A stretch of DNA of 64,000 nt from Neovahlkampfia damariscottae. Taxonomy: Eukaryota; Heterolobosea; Selenaionea; Neovahlkampfiida; Neovahlkampfiidae. Numbering within the stretch: the first letter of the stretch is position 1; every line of letters starts with the position of its first letter. The notes below the pieces were generated by a model. It saw nothing but the letters and a program-made list of their open reading frames with translations. It ran no database searches and had not been told where the DNA came from. The position numbers were made by a program, and so were the translations under genes. This document shows, in pieces, positions 1 to 10,668 of this stretch. The stretch spans positions 1-64,000 of the forward strand of contig JABLTG010000065.1 of assembly GCA_016618085.1 (NCBI GenBank), in the 5' to 3' direction.

Positions 1-305
1 TGAGAAAAATGCTTCATTGGTCTCATTTTCAATTTCGTCAAACACTAAAACATCTTGCTCAAAAAGATTCTGTTCAAGTACATGAAGTTTCAGAACATTA
101 TACCAGTTGTACATGTGGATCATGTGGAAAAATAGATTGGAAACTTGGAAAAAAAGATCATTTCAATTGTAAATATTGTAATTTTTCTCTTCCAAGAGAT
201 TATAATGGAGCAAGAAATATATTTCTGATGAATATACAAATTTTATTGGAAATCCAAAAACTGCCAGTACTGCTGGCGACGGTCCTATCCCGAAAGAAAC
301 CTTGA
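1..305 (+). CDS. Fanzor/TnpB-type RNA-guided nuclease, C-terminal end (partial)
   Basis: The frame is open to the left edge, so the protein starts outside the window and only about the last 100 residues are here. They show a helix with the pattern W-F-F-L-K, then E-x-YTS, then a zinc ribbon with two CxxC pairs (CGSC and CKYC), then D-Y-N-G-A-R-N. This order (Zn ribbon, then the RuvC-III motif DxNGARN with the last catalytic Asp) is the C-terminal signature of TnpB, IS605 OrfB and the eukaryotic Fanzor proteins, which are RNA-guided DNA nucleases carried by transposons. After about base 245 the annotated frame turns to Leu/Ile-rich sequence, while a neighbouring frame reads a Gly/Ser/Thr-rich tail to about base 345, so the exact C-terminus is uncertain. 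The RuvC-III Asp and Zn ligands are intact. Whether the whole gene is intact cannot be seen. Confidence 0.85.
   Translation, partial: RKMLHWSHFQFRQTLKHLAQKDSVQVHEVSEHYTSCTCGSCGKIDWKLGKKDHFNCKYCNFSLPRDYNGARNIFLMNIQILLEIQKLPVLLATVLSRKKP
263..277 (+). other. GC-rich hairpin at the 3' end of the Fanzor gene, possible guide-RNA (omegaRNA) scaffold
   Basis: GCCAG (263-267) and CTGGC (273-277) form a perfect 5-bp stem with a 5-nt loop, inside a GC-rich stretch (about 260-300) in otherwise very AT-rich DNA. TnpB and Fanzor guide RNAs are known to overlap the 3' end of the nuclease gene and to be structured, so this is the expected place for one. That it is an omegaRNA is inference. Confidence 0.35.
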
Positions 306-332
306 TTTTAATGTCTGGTCTGATTAATCAGA

Positions 333-650
333 ATGAACGGAAAAGTCAGTTTTAAGATGGCGGATGATTTTATATTACAAAGATTACCTGAAAAATTCAA
401 ACAAGAAGAATGGTTCATTCATGAATTAGTAGAAATCAATGGAAGGACCATATTATGTGCAAACAAAGAGTTCAAACAAACAAAGAAATTATTCTTAAAG
501 CATGCAAAAACAATGGATACACATTAGTTTATTTCTACCAGTTTAGAAAGGATCCAGAAGTTGTTTTGACTCAATTCATCAAAATCCAAAAGCTTTTTTA
601 TTGGACCTGAACTTGTCAATGATTATGATTTTACGTTAGCAGAGCTTTGA
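333..650 (+). pseudogene. Decayed DUF4116-repeat gene
   Basis: An ORF of 64 codons from 333 carries one DUF4116-like helical unit (pattern L-x-E-x-F-K then E-x-x-x-I-H-E-L-V-x-x-N-G-R). The next units continue in other frames: a frame overlapping the end of the ORF reads a K-E-I-I-L-K-A-C-K-N-N-G-Y unit followed by F-R-K-D-P-E-V-V-L, and a third frame reads Q-N-P-K-A-F-L-L. No GT-AG intron explains the shifts, so this is best read as a host gene broken by at least two frameshifts. An intact family member lies at 49894-50785. DUF4116 proteins are repeat proteins of unknown function that are expanded in some amoebae. Confidence 0.5.
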
Positions 651-891
651 GAAATAAAAAAGTGTTGAAATTTGTAGAGAAAAGTACACATTTTAAAGAG
701 ATTAAATTTTATGTTGGTATAAACAATGTAACTTTTAAGATTAGAAATTCAAATATTTAAAAATTGAAGAATATTCATTTTTGTTTCTAATTAGAAAAAA
801 AAATGATCAAATTGAATTGAGAAGGAATTTTCATCTTTTATATACAATAAATTGTGAATGATCAATAATAAAAATTTTTATATTTCACAAT

Positions 892-1110
892 TTAGTTTCC
901 AGTGATATAGTTTTTCGTCTCTTCGTATAGTTCACCTGCTTTTTCGATGATGGATTCTTTTTGTTTTTCTGCTTTCTCTTTTGCATTTTTTTCTTTTATT
1001 TCTTCATGTGTTTCTTTCATTGAGTTTGTGACATCTGTCACTTTTTCTTTAACATTTTCAGCTCCTTCTGCCATTGTTGCTGTAATTTTTTCTTTTGTTT
1101 CTTCACTCAT
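892..1110 (-). CDS. Small charged amphipathic protein, LEA-like
   Basis: A 72-residue protein of almost only Lys, Glu, Ala, Thr, Met and Asn, with no Cys or Trp and a repeating heptad-like pattern (K-E-K-V-T-D-V-T, E-E-I-K-E-K). It should form one long amphipathic helix. The composition recalls LEA/apolipoprotein-like stress proteins, but no family is assigned. The ATG at 1110 was chosen because the longer frame upstream (to 1275) is Cys/aromatic-rich and unlike the rest, and because a CCAAT motif lies about 65 bp upstream of this ATG. Confidence 0.55.
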   Translation of the reverse strand: MSEETKEKITATMAEGAENVKEKVTDVTNSMKETHEEIKEKNAKEKAEKQKESIIEKAGELYEETKNYITGN

Positions 1111-1327
1111 GTTTGTTTGTTTGATGATTAATTGTATTCTGTTGCTTCTTTTATAACAAAGAGGATCCCAGTTGATTGGTCGGATATCCACTTCGGGTCG
1201 TGAACCAACTAAATCACAATATGGAATACAAAAATAAACTTGAATGTTCCAAGTAATACATGAAAAAAAATGCAATAAGATTCATTTCTGAAAACTGTTT
1301 AACCAATCAATGGGAAGTAAAAATAAT

Positions 1328-3349
1328 TTATAAATTCTGCATTTGGTGCAACAAAGAATTTGCTCTTTTGTTGTTCAAATCCAAAGATATTGCATTTTCA
1401 ATATCTCTAATAGCTTCAGACACTCTATTCGTATCATAAAGACATAAAGCTCGTTCAATCAAATATTCTGCATCATCCTTCAAGGCAACAGCTTTATCAA
1501 AATCTGATATTGCATTCTCATATTCTGAATCTTTCAAATAAATAAGTCCTCTGCTGTAAAAACCGTCAGAAAATTGAGAATTCAATTCAATAGTTTTTGT
1601 CAAATCTTCTAATGCTAAATTTTTGTTCTTCAAATCATGATAGTAAAATAATGCTCTATTATAGTAATTTTGATAACTGGGTTGAATTTGAATCAACTTT
1701 TCATAGAATTTCTCGGCAACTTTAAATTTTTCTTCGTCAATTAATAATGTGATTAATTTGTCCATTGCAATATCATTTTTTGAATTTAATTCAATGGTAA
1801 TTTTAAAATCTCTGATAGCTTTTTGATTTTTTTTCAATTTTTTATAAATTAGACCTCTCAAATAATGATAATCTTCTTCTTTTTCTTTGGAGTGTTTGAT
1901 AATTTTATTCATAATTTTCAATGCATCTTCCAATTTTTCATCTTGAAAAAATTCGATTGATCTATTGTACATATCATCAAAATCAAACTCATCAATATTT
2001 AAATCTTCAAAAACACCAAGTTTTTCTTTACATTTTCCTTTTAGTAAATTAAATTCTTGTTTCCATTCTTCATCGTCACATATTTTAAATGCTGATGTGA
2101 AATCATCCAAAGCAAGTTCAAATCTCATTGTTTGAAAATATAATTGACCTCTGTTGTGAAATACTGACATTGCATTTGGAGTTTCTGAATCATTTTGCAA
2201 GTAAAAACTGTAATTCTTGAGAGCATTTTCGATATCATCTAAGTTGTCATAACATATACCAAGTATCATATAATTCTTAAAAATAGTGTCAAGTTTCAAG
2301 GATTTCTTCAAATCAATAATTGCCACATCAAAATATTCCAAATTTTTTAGACACATTCCACGAACTATTTTGAATAAAATACTTAAATTATCATTACCTG
2401 CATATGCTTTTGCGTTGTTTTTATCAGTTTCCAACACTATTGTCATGTCTTTTATTGATTCTATGTAGTTCTTTGTGTTGAAGTTCAAAATTCCTCTATT
2501 GAAATAACTCTCTTTCATTTTTTCATTTAAATGAATTGATAGCGAAAACATGTCATATGCCTCTTGAAAATCACGTTTCTTAAATAAATCAATTCCAAAA
2601 TTCAAGTATTCAATTGACATTTCTTCTTTACTTTTCCCTTCTTTTACTCTTCTACTTTTGTTGACTAAAAATTGTTGTGAGTTAATTTTTTGTTTTGGTT
2701 GTCCTTCATCATTATTATTATATATATTTAGTTCTTCCATAACATCCATGTTGTTTTGATATTTATGCGCTATATTCCTCCAAAAAGGAGATACAATAAA
2801 TCTAGGAAAATTTTCTGTTCCCAGTTCTGCTTTGGTAATTTCATAAATATCTGCCAAAAGTTCTTTTGGTTTTTTTGATAAAATCCAACAATTCTTTAAT
2901 TTTAGTTGATTCGAATCTTCTAAAAGTTCTATAATTTTATTTCTTCTTTTTCCGGACAAATTCAACTCCTTTTTTGCTTTCACTTTAATATAAGTTTCAT
3001 AAAAGTATTCTGTTATTTTTACATGATCTTCATCAGAAACATCTTCTTCAATTTTATCACATTCTCTTAAAAAGTCAAAAGCAAAACTGTTAAATTCTTG
3101 TGTTAAAAAAGTATAAAAAGCATTTTCTAATTCAGGTATTTTAAAGATGGCATCATATTTTAATCTTTTTTTAATAAACACTTTTTTTTCATTTTCTGCT
3201 GACAGTTCTTCTTTTTCTTCTTCTTCCTCATCTGATTCTGTTAATTTGATAGTTTTACGGAGGAAAGATTTGATAGTTTTTTCAACGAATTTATCATCTT
3301 CTTCATCATCAGATTCTTCAGTTGATTTGAATCTCTTTCCAAAATTCAT
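1328..3349 (-). CDS. RGS domain-TPR repeat fusion protein
   Basis: Single-exon protein of 673 residues. Residues 1-65 are acidic and low in complexity (runs of E, D and K). Residues about 68-205 match the helical RGS fold (F-K-I-P-E-L-x-x-A-F near the start, F-x-x-F-L-R-E-C in the middle, P-R-F-I-V-S-P at the end). RGS domains speed up GTP hydrolysis by G-alpha subunits. From about residue 245 to the end there are tandem tetratricopeptide repeats, about ten units with the usual A-Y/F-x-x-R-x and A-I-x-D-F/I-x-K patterns, interrupted by a linker near residue 455. TPRs bind partner proteins. The likely role is a G-protein regulator scaffolded by TPRs. A divergent G-alpha gene lies 10 kb away (13831-15090). 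Confidence 0.75.
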   Translation of the reverse strand: MNFGKRFKSTEESDDEEDDKFVEKTIKSFLRKTIKLTESDEEEEEKEELSAENEKKVFIKKRLKYDAIFKIPELENAFYTFLTQEFNSFAFDFLRECDKIEEDVSDEDHVKITEYFYETYIKVKAKKELNLSGKRRNKIIELLEDSNQLKLKNCWILSKKPKELLADIYEITKAELGTENFPRFIVSPFWRNIAHKYQNNMDVMEELNIYNNNDEGQPKQKINSQQFLVNKSRRVKEGKSKEEMSIEYLNFGIDLFKKRDFQEAYDMFSLSIHLNEKMKESYFNRGILNFNTKNYIESIKDMTIVLETDKNNAKAYAGNDNLSILFKIVRGMCLKNLEYFDVAIIDLKKSLKLDTIFKNYMILGICYDNLDDIENALKNYSFYLQNDSETPNAMSVFHNRGQLYFQTMRFELALDDFTSAFKICDDEEWKQEFNLLKGKCKEKLGVFEDLNIDEFDFDDMYNRSIEFFQDEKLEDALKIMNKIIKHSKEKEEDYHYLRGLIYKKLKKNQKAIRDFKITIELNSKNDIAMDKLITLLIDEEKFKVAEKFYEKLIQIQPSYQNYYNRALFYYHDLKNKNLALEDLTKTIELNSQFSDGFYSRGLIYLKDSEYENAISDFDKAVALKDDAEYLIERALCLYDTNRVSEAIRDIENAISLDLNNKRANSLLHQMQNL

Positions 3350-3524
3350 AATTGTGTTGTTTGAATATAGAGGTGAATTCTGTTTGTGATTTTGACCAAT
3401 GAAAATGTTTCTAACTAGATTAAATTCTGACCAAAATTTGTTGAAATTGAGAGATGAAAGAAAAATGAAAGTTCTTCATTTCTCTCCATTTTAGATCACA
3501 TATTTTTAGAAAGTAAAAATATAT

Positions 3525-3606
3525 CGACCACGATGAGATTCGAACTCACGCGGGTGAAACCCAATGGATTAGCAGTCCATCGCCTTAACCGCTCGGCCAC
3601 ATGGTC
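3525..3606 (-). tRNA. tRNA-Ser(GCT)
   Basis: 82 nt, reading GACCATG...CGTGGTC with a fully paired 7-bp acceptor stem (one G-U). The anticodon stem ATGGA/TCCAT is perfect and its loop CTGCTAA carries anticodon GCT (complement at 3571-3573). A long variable arm (GGGTTTCACCC) is typical of serine tRNAs, the T loop contains TTCGAAT, and a T-run follows as a Pol III terminator. No intron. Confidence 0.95.
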
Positions 3607-4264
3607 ATTATCGTTTAAAATTTCTACAGTTTTTGATAGAGGGGTCAGAAGTCCAAACACTATTCTTCACACCAATCAAGTAGTCATGAACATTTTATTG
3701 ACCGGTGAATTTTTCATCAAAACATAGATTTTTTGACCAAATGTAGACTTTTCAACCAGACGTGGTTTTTCCATCCAGTCAAAATTTTTATATCCAACCT
3801 AAAAAACGATCAATTAATTTTATTTTCTGATGAACTTTCATTATTGTTAAATATTATTGAACATTTAAATGAAAAAACTATTTATTTTATTTTTTTTTGT
3901 TTTTTTTTTCAATGTTTGCTTTGCACATTTGATAAAAATTTTTTTTTTATCAATATTATAAATTGGTGTTCTGGATGTGTTGCATTTTGAACAAGATTTA
4001 AAAACTGTATTTTGAGAAGTTGAGTAATTTGATGTGAGATTGAATGCAATGAATCATTGGTTAAATCAAATTTTCTTTTTTTTTGTAAATAGTTTCTTTC
4101 ATAAGAATCTTGAAACTGAATTGTTTGAAGAATTAATAATATTAAAATCTTCAAAATATTGCAAAATGGGTTTGGTTTGTTTTTTGATTTTCTTCAATGT
4201 CTTGAATATCATTTCTTGTTCTTTCTGATAACTGAATATTATTTGAGTGTGAATTTAGAAAATT
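3607..4264. other. Gene-free AT-rich stretch
   Basis: Between tRNA-Ser and the weak ORF at 4265-4519. It holds long T runs and short overlapping ORFs on both strands (for example 3909-4154 minus and 4034-4228 plus) with no recognisable motif. I see no supported gene. Confidence 0.5.
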
Positions 4265-4519
4265 CTATTCTTTTTTCATCCAATCTAAAATTTTTGTGGG
4301 TGGAGTCAAATATTCACTCCAATTATTTGCTACTCTTTTGAAAATTTGAAATGTTAAACAAACAGCAAATTTTGCAGAATGAACATTAAAATTTTTTGTA
4401 AATTTAGAATTTTTTGAATTCCAATATTTAAACATGGATGCAAGGTCAGCAAAATCAGTTTCTTTAGAACTTCTCATATGTCCAAAAATTTCATTTAATT
4501 CTTTTTCATCATTTTCCAT
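4265..4519 (-). CDS. Weak hypothetical ORF
   Basis: 84 codons from an ATG. The sequence is mixed and not low in complexity (F-A-D-L-A-S-M-F-K-Y-W, V-A-N-N-W-S-E-Y-L), so it may be a real exon or a gene remnant. No family is recognised and no clean splice to downstream frames was found. It lies just upstream of the retroelement fossil. Confidence 0.25.
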   Translation of the reverse strand: MENDEKELNEIFGHMRSSKETDFADLASMFKYWNSKNSKFTKNFNVHSAKFAVCLTFQIFKRVANNWSEYLTPPTKILDWMKKE

Positions 4520-4699
4520 ATCTTGTTTGTCGATTTTTCTGATTGGACAAAAAAATTACTGAAATTAATTGAATATCCTAATTCTTGTAATTCTTCAACA
4601 ATTTTTCAAATGAACAAATTCTATCCAAAATCATCAGTTAATGCAATTTGTTGAATTTAATGTTCATGTAATATTTTTAATCTTTTCGTTGCTAACTAG

Positions 4700-7600
4700 A
4701 TAAAGGATGGAAACTTATACAAAAAACAATACTGTTCTGAGAACAAAGAAAGGTGTAAATGGGTAATATACAACCATAAAAGAAAGAAAATAAATTCAAT
4801 TTTTGAGGCATCTCGGAATAATGTCAAAAAAATAAAAAATATAATTCAACCAATGAAACTATTAATAACTTCAAACAACATCGCTACATTTTTTCTTTGA
4901 ACCGAAAAGAAAAACAACACAAATATGGATTATTACAAAAATCTTAAAAATAGATTCACTGGAAACAACTCACTCGTTGACATAATGAAAGGAACCAAAA
5001 CTACAACAAAAAAACCTTTTTACACTACCTTGGATGAAAATTCTCACGTTTACACCAAATGAATGGAAGAAACTTTTTTAATTCTTCGAAAAGAATGAAT
5101 TTGCAAAGGTTAATGTTCAGTACACATGCTCGGAAGACAAACTTGAAACTTTTGTTGACCAACTGTACAAGTTCATTACAGCCAAAAAGCTAAAAACCAT
5201 CAAAAGAAGAGTAACTGAAGAACAACTTTACTTCTTCAAAGAATATCTCTCCTTTTTAAAACAAATCACAAAAGACAACATTGTTGATGACAACAAGTAA
5301 CGTACAAGGTTTCTCAACAAAAAACCAAGATGGAGAGGCTCATCCAAGCAACAAATAGTCAACTACTTTCTTGACTTCCTCATATTCATTGAAAAGTTTG
5401 ATTTGCTTGTTAAGATATTGAAGATTGAACCTTCTGTCACTGTTAGAACATTCTACATATCCTTTCCTGAAAAAGAAAGACAAAAGATGAAAGACATTCT
5501 CGCTCAGCAATTTGGAAAATCCTATTTAAAATCTGTTTCATATGATCAAATCAAAGACATTGCAGTTTCAGTCTTAAACAATGCTGATTTGGTAATCAAC
5601 TATGACAATAAGAATGATAAACCACAAAACTCTTCTTCCACGAAAAATAAAAATGGAAAAAGGAAACACCTTCAAGACAAAATTAAAGACAAATCCTGTC
5701 TTCTTCATGGACCTAATGCAAGACACAGTTCAAAAGACTGTAATGGCTTAAAAACTTTCATAGAAGAACAAAAGAGTGCAAAGAAGGCAATTCTAAAGAA
5801 GAGACCTGACAAACATAAGTTTGAAGAAAGCAATTGTTTTAAGAACAAAAAAAAAAGAGGAAAAAGAAGAAATTTCACAAAAGAGAATCTTCAAAAGCTC
5901 TGGCTCAGATTTTAATGTTGAAGAAGTCAATGCTAAAGACATCAAAAAGATGAAGAAAATCATCAAAACGCTTCCACATTAATGGTTGGATTTCAAGGAA
6001 GATGTCTATGGTTTCAACGTGGAAGAAATACATGCTGAAAATGATACCATTTCGTATATCAAAGAAATCAAAAACATTGACCATGAAAGAAATTCGAACA
6101 TTCAAAGATTTATATATCTCACATTTGGCAAGTCTGATCATTATACTAAATGTTTTATGGATGATGGTGCTATAATTTTATATATTAAAGAATGGTTGCT
6201 CATAAACCTAATAGAAGGACAAGATTACATAATTTTTAATTATCAAACAGATCTTATCACTTACAATGGTGATAGCAACAAAGCTTATCTTATTAAGATG
6301 CTCATTAAAACGACACAAACATGGTTTTGGCATCATTTTTGGGTAGTAGATGACAACTCTCAACAAAATCAACAAAACAAAGGCAAGAATCAGGATTCAT
6401 CTTCGAAAAATGTTAAACATCAAGAAATTCATACTAAAAACTTTGTTTGGATTTGAAAGTTCATCTAAAACCAATGCTAATAAAATACAATTCATGGAAG
6501 ATACAAAATTGGAATTTAACCCTGTTCTTACATCTCTTCAAAACCAATTGAACAAAGCATTGAACCATAACAGAAAAATCTTGAAACCTACCTTACAATG
6601 TTCAAAACTTCCATTCTCAAAAAGAATCAGGAAAAAAAGAGTAAAAATGAAACAATATCCAATACCTCATTCATATTCCAAATTCTTAAAGGAGAATACT
6701 CTACAAAAGTTAGAAAAAGTCAAATACAGGTTCAGAACTCTGACACAAAGCTTTCTGGTCAAAGTACACACCCAGTTTGGATAGTTCCCAAACCAGGCAG
6801 CCAAAAGCTACAACATGTTGATGATATTAGAGTTTTAAACACCTATTTGCCAAAAATTTCTGATTTGTTTACTAAACTTGGTTCAATCAAACAAAGATAC
6901 ATTACCAAAATAGATTTGAAAGATGGATTTCATAATCTCCTACTTCATTTTAAAGATTGTGCTATGCTTGGATTCATTGTTGATGTCGTCTAGTTGTCTA
7001 TTTCTTCAAGCTGTAGCTTCAATATTCAAAGATGAATTAAGAGAGAAGATTGTTCAATATGTGGATGATATCCTTGTCGTTGGAGACTTCATTGGAGAAT
7101 TAATGCAAAATATTATCAAAGTCATTAATGTTCTCACAGAAAACAACTTGAAAATCAATAGAAAAAATTGAAATCAACATGACTTCTTTAAATTTTTTGG
7201 GACATCAAGTTTCAGTAACCAAGGATGGACGTAATATCAAACCAAACAAAAACAAACTTATTGGTTTAGAAATCATGAAAACACTGGAATAACATAGACA
7301 AAGGAACATCAGAATTGTGTATCTTTAGCTCTAAAAGCATTAAAATTAGAATTCAGCAAATTATCCTTTGACTTATTAAGCCATGATCCAGAGGACGTGA
7401 CTATCACAGTACATACAGATGCATCATCAACTGGAATTGGAGGATTCTTATCCTATCATTTAAACAACAATCCAGAAAATGAAAAAGTTGTCTCCTTCAA
7501 CAGTAGGAGTACAAAAAATTCAGAACTAAATTATTCTGTTCCGAAACTGGAGTTACTATCCATAGTATATAACTTGGATACCTACAAACACTTCTTAATA

Positions 7601-9075
7601 TGAAAACACTTCATCTTGAAAACTGATAGCAAGATATGTGTTGACCTTCTCACAAACTTGAATCGCAACAAGATTAATTTTTTTCTGAATGGATGGTTGT
7701 TGATGATACAAGGATTTGACTTTAGTGTTGAACATGTTTCAGGAACAAGAAACAAACTTGCTGATGCACTTAGTAGAAATTATTTAAGATCCACATCAAT
7801 TGAAGAATCCATCTCATCAAAAATTAGGAGATTGAGTAAAAGAAAACGATCAGCTAAAAACTTATTAAACTTGTTCATACTCAACAACATTATAGAATAA
7901 ACCAAACTTATTTATTCATAAAACACTCTCTTGGAATAAGTGTCAAATACAATGATATAAGAGAAGTGATTCTTTCATGCCCAAATTGCAGAGATACCAC
8001 TTCAACTCCATACACACTTCGTCAACCATTTAGTTCATTTGTTTCAGAATATCCAATGCAACATCTTGTAGGTGATGTACTATATATGAATGAAAATGAA
8101 GATGGCAAACAATCATTGTAATCCTTGATGTATTCACAAAATTCTGTTGGTTATTTCCTATTTAGGACTTCACAGTAGAAACAACTGCAAATGTACTTCT
8201 TTCCATATTCTCAACACATGGAGTCCCTCTAGAAACTTTATTTGACAAGGTTCAAATTTTCTCACCAGATTAAATGCCTTGATGCAAGAAAAACTTCTAT
8301 TCAATGGTCATTTCACATTGACATACGATCATCAAGCAAATGGATTATCTGAAAGAACATGTCGTTCAGTTCTTGAATCCACACTAAAGAATCTTCAATC
8401 ATATGATCATTTATGGACAGATTCAATTGATTTGGTCTTAACACTCGTATACTTCCTCAAATTGGTGTTTCACCATTTGAATTAATGTATGGCAGAAGTG
8501 CATTCAATAGAAGATCTATTGAAAAATATGGGTTAATGAACAAGACTCGGAAAAGAATTGTCAGAAACTGGAGATATATCAACAAATACATCTTTTCCAT
8601 CATTAGAAATGAGCTAAAGACGAAAGAAAGTGCTCCAAAACGACGTTTTTCCAAATTAGTCCGGGGGGATATAGTAATGGTTAAAAACACCAAGAAAAAA
8701 GGAAAGTTAGGTCAAAGATATATTGGTCCAGTAGAAGTAAAAAGTGTCAATCCCAATGCAATTACACTACAAGATTGAAACCAAGAACATATTGGCATAT
8801 ATCCGATGACAGAGCTCAAAAAGGTACTCTTATCCAGAGGTGAAACCTGCATCCTCAAATTGGAAGATTATCAATTTCATCAGAAGGATTAATTAAAAGA
8901 GACGAAATGGTATTTGAATTTGACAACCAAAGATTTGACGATTTCAGAAGTCTTTCATCACAAACGAAGTATCAACCTTCTGATGATGAAGAGGATGAAT
9001 TAAGTGATTCTTCTCAGAGAGCAATTAAGAAATCCATTTTCATTCCAAAATACGTCAGACAATTCTTGAAATGTT
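4700..9075 (+). mobile_element. Ty3/gypsy-type LTR retrotransposon fossil, broken
   Basis: Pieces of a gypsy-type element lie in order on the plus strand: a gag-like region with a zinc-knuckle-like C/H cluster (about 4.9-5.9 kb), reverse transcriptase with the Y-V-D-D catalytic box (about 6.6-7.2 kb), RNase H beginning H-T-D-A-S (about 7.4-7.8 kb), integrase (about 7.9-8.5 kb), and a C-terminal integrase module with a GPY/F-like motif (about 8.6-8.8 kb). Integrase after RNase H is the Ty3/gypsy order. The reading frames are interrupted many times, on the order of ten breaks, so it is not coding now. I could not recognise a pair of long terminal repeats, so both ends are approximate (within about 100 bp) and no LTR-based age can be given. 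The degree of decay suggests an old insertion. It lies about 1.1 kb from the tRNA-Ser gene. Confidence 0.9.
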
Positions 9076-9201
9076 GATTTTTTCATATGATTACGATCAT
9101 CAACATCTTAAAATGATAAACCTTCTAGCAATTGATAAAAGTAATAAACCTTTTTTCTGATCTAAATTTTTAACCACCTTTTGATTTGTTTTTTTCATTT
9201 G

Positions 9202-9425
9202 TTAATGTTGAAAATTGTGCAAAATATTATCAACCTTTTCAAGAAGTTTGTTTTTAATTTCTTCAATTCCTGACATTGATGATTGTTTTATTCGATGTTT
9301 TTTTTCTTTTTCAATTTCTGGCCATAAATTGCTTAACCATTTCCATTCTTTTTAAATAATTTTTTCATTTCAATTGATAAGTATTCTTGAAGTTTTTCTT
9401 TTTGAATTTCTTGTGTTTCCGACAT
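9202..9425 (-). pseudogene. Small charged ORF with one frame change
   Basis: From the ATG at 9425 about 26 residues (MSETQEIQKEKLQEYLS...) are followed, in another frame, by about 48 residues (W-L-S-N-L-W-P-E-I-E-K ... N-I-L-H-N-F-Q-H) ending at TAA 9202. Both halves have protein-like composition and a CCAAT motif lies about 65 bp upstream. No GT-AG intron joins them, so this is either a small broken gene or two chance frames. No family is recognised. Confidence 0.3.
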
Positions 9426-9811
9426 TGTATTTTACTGTACTTTTGATTGTACAGGAAAAATCCGCCAAACGGGTGGTTTGCTGAACCAATTGATTAATTG
9501 AAGTAAAAAGAAAATTTATTGGTTCGGAAAAATTCCAGACAGAAAGTCCAGACGTGGACGGAAAAGTTGACTTTTGACGGAAAATCCAAACGCAAATTTT
9601 TTGGACAAACATAGATTTTTAATCCACGTCCGCCCCTCCAAGTGATTCACAAGTTTCAACTTTCAACAACAGAACTGACAAACGTTATTTCCTTTCTATT
9701 TGACTTTAAACAAGAAGAAGAATTCAACTCAAATGGAATAAGAAAAATGGAAGATTTAAATAAAATTTGATTGGGTGATGTTGGGATTTAGAATCTTTGT
9801 CCAAAAACTTG

Positions 9812-10467
9812 ATGAAGTTACTTCTGTGCTTGTTGGTGATACAAGTACTTTCACAACATCCAATCCAACAGTTTTATTACAACAATGAAAATTGTGATTC
9901 TGAGCAATACATCGGAGTGAAAGTAATAAAAAAAACAAAACTCAAAAATAGTACCAACAAAAAAAATGTCACCTTGACTTCTCCGGTGTTTTCTCAATGA
10001 GTTATTGTAACTCAACACATTCCACTGTTAAAGAAGAATGCAATTCAAATTGTTCTATTTGCAAATCCAGTGTAACTTTAAAGAATGAGTGTAGAAAATT
10101 TGGAAAAAATTCACGAAGATTTTTGTGTGATAAAATACCAAAAATCAAGCCAAAAGGGTTTAAAATGAAGTATTTCTGGCTGAACAAATGTCCAACTGAA
10201 AAAAATATTCCGACAATTTTTCACGTTGACGAAATTTGTATGAATGAAAATGAATTGATGAAAATGGATCCTTTGTTGAGTTTAAAAACAGTTTCAAAAA
10301 ATTCAAAGTCATCTTACAGAGGATGGAATCTCATCACAAAGACAGCAGAAATGAAATTTTTCAAAGAAAATGATTGCAAAGGTGAAGTTGTGAGAACTTT
10401 GAACATCAAACCAAACACTTGTGTCGATGATGGTTTTGGTGCTTATTTTTATGTCATTGTTAAATAA
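9812..10467 (+). CDS. Secreted cysteine-rich protein
   Basis: Two exons, 9812-9922 and 9952-10467, joined over a 29-nt GT-AG intron (gtaata...aaatag). Splicing joins two otherwise separate frames exactly and removes the apparent stop at 9998-10000. The protein has about 208 residues and begins MKLLLCLLVIQVLS, a clear signal peptide, followed by a region rich in Cys, Asn and Lys with about a dozen cysteines, so disulfides in a secreted protein are likely. The start is the ATG at 9812; the TTG 15 bases upstream is not needed. No family is recognised. Confidence 0.7.
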
Positions 10468-10668
10468 CATATTTTATTTTCAGAATAAACGAAATTTAAA
10501 TCTGATGTCACAATCAACATTCATTTGGTCTCTTTTTTTTAATGCAATTCTAAAATACCAATGATTTTCGGTATATTTGGGGTTGTTTGGGTTGCATAAT
10601 ATTTTTTCATTTTCTGATTTATTTTTTCCAATTTGAACAGTGAAATTATCCAATAAGGTTTGATATAT

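Noticed and set aside
947-1156. Plus-strand ORF opposite the charged protein
   Set aside because: Ser/Phe-rich antisense shadow of the K/E-rich gene.
3733-4341. Several overlapping ORFs on both strands
   Set aside because: Low complexity, T-rich, no motif, no splice support.
8457-8693. Minus-strand ORF inside the retroelement
   Set aside because: Antisense of the integrase region.
9370-9612. Minus ORF of 80 codons
   Set aside because: No ATG-linked motif; overlaps the better small ORF and carries no family signal.
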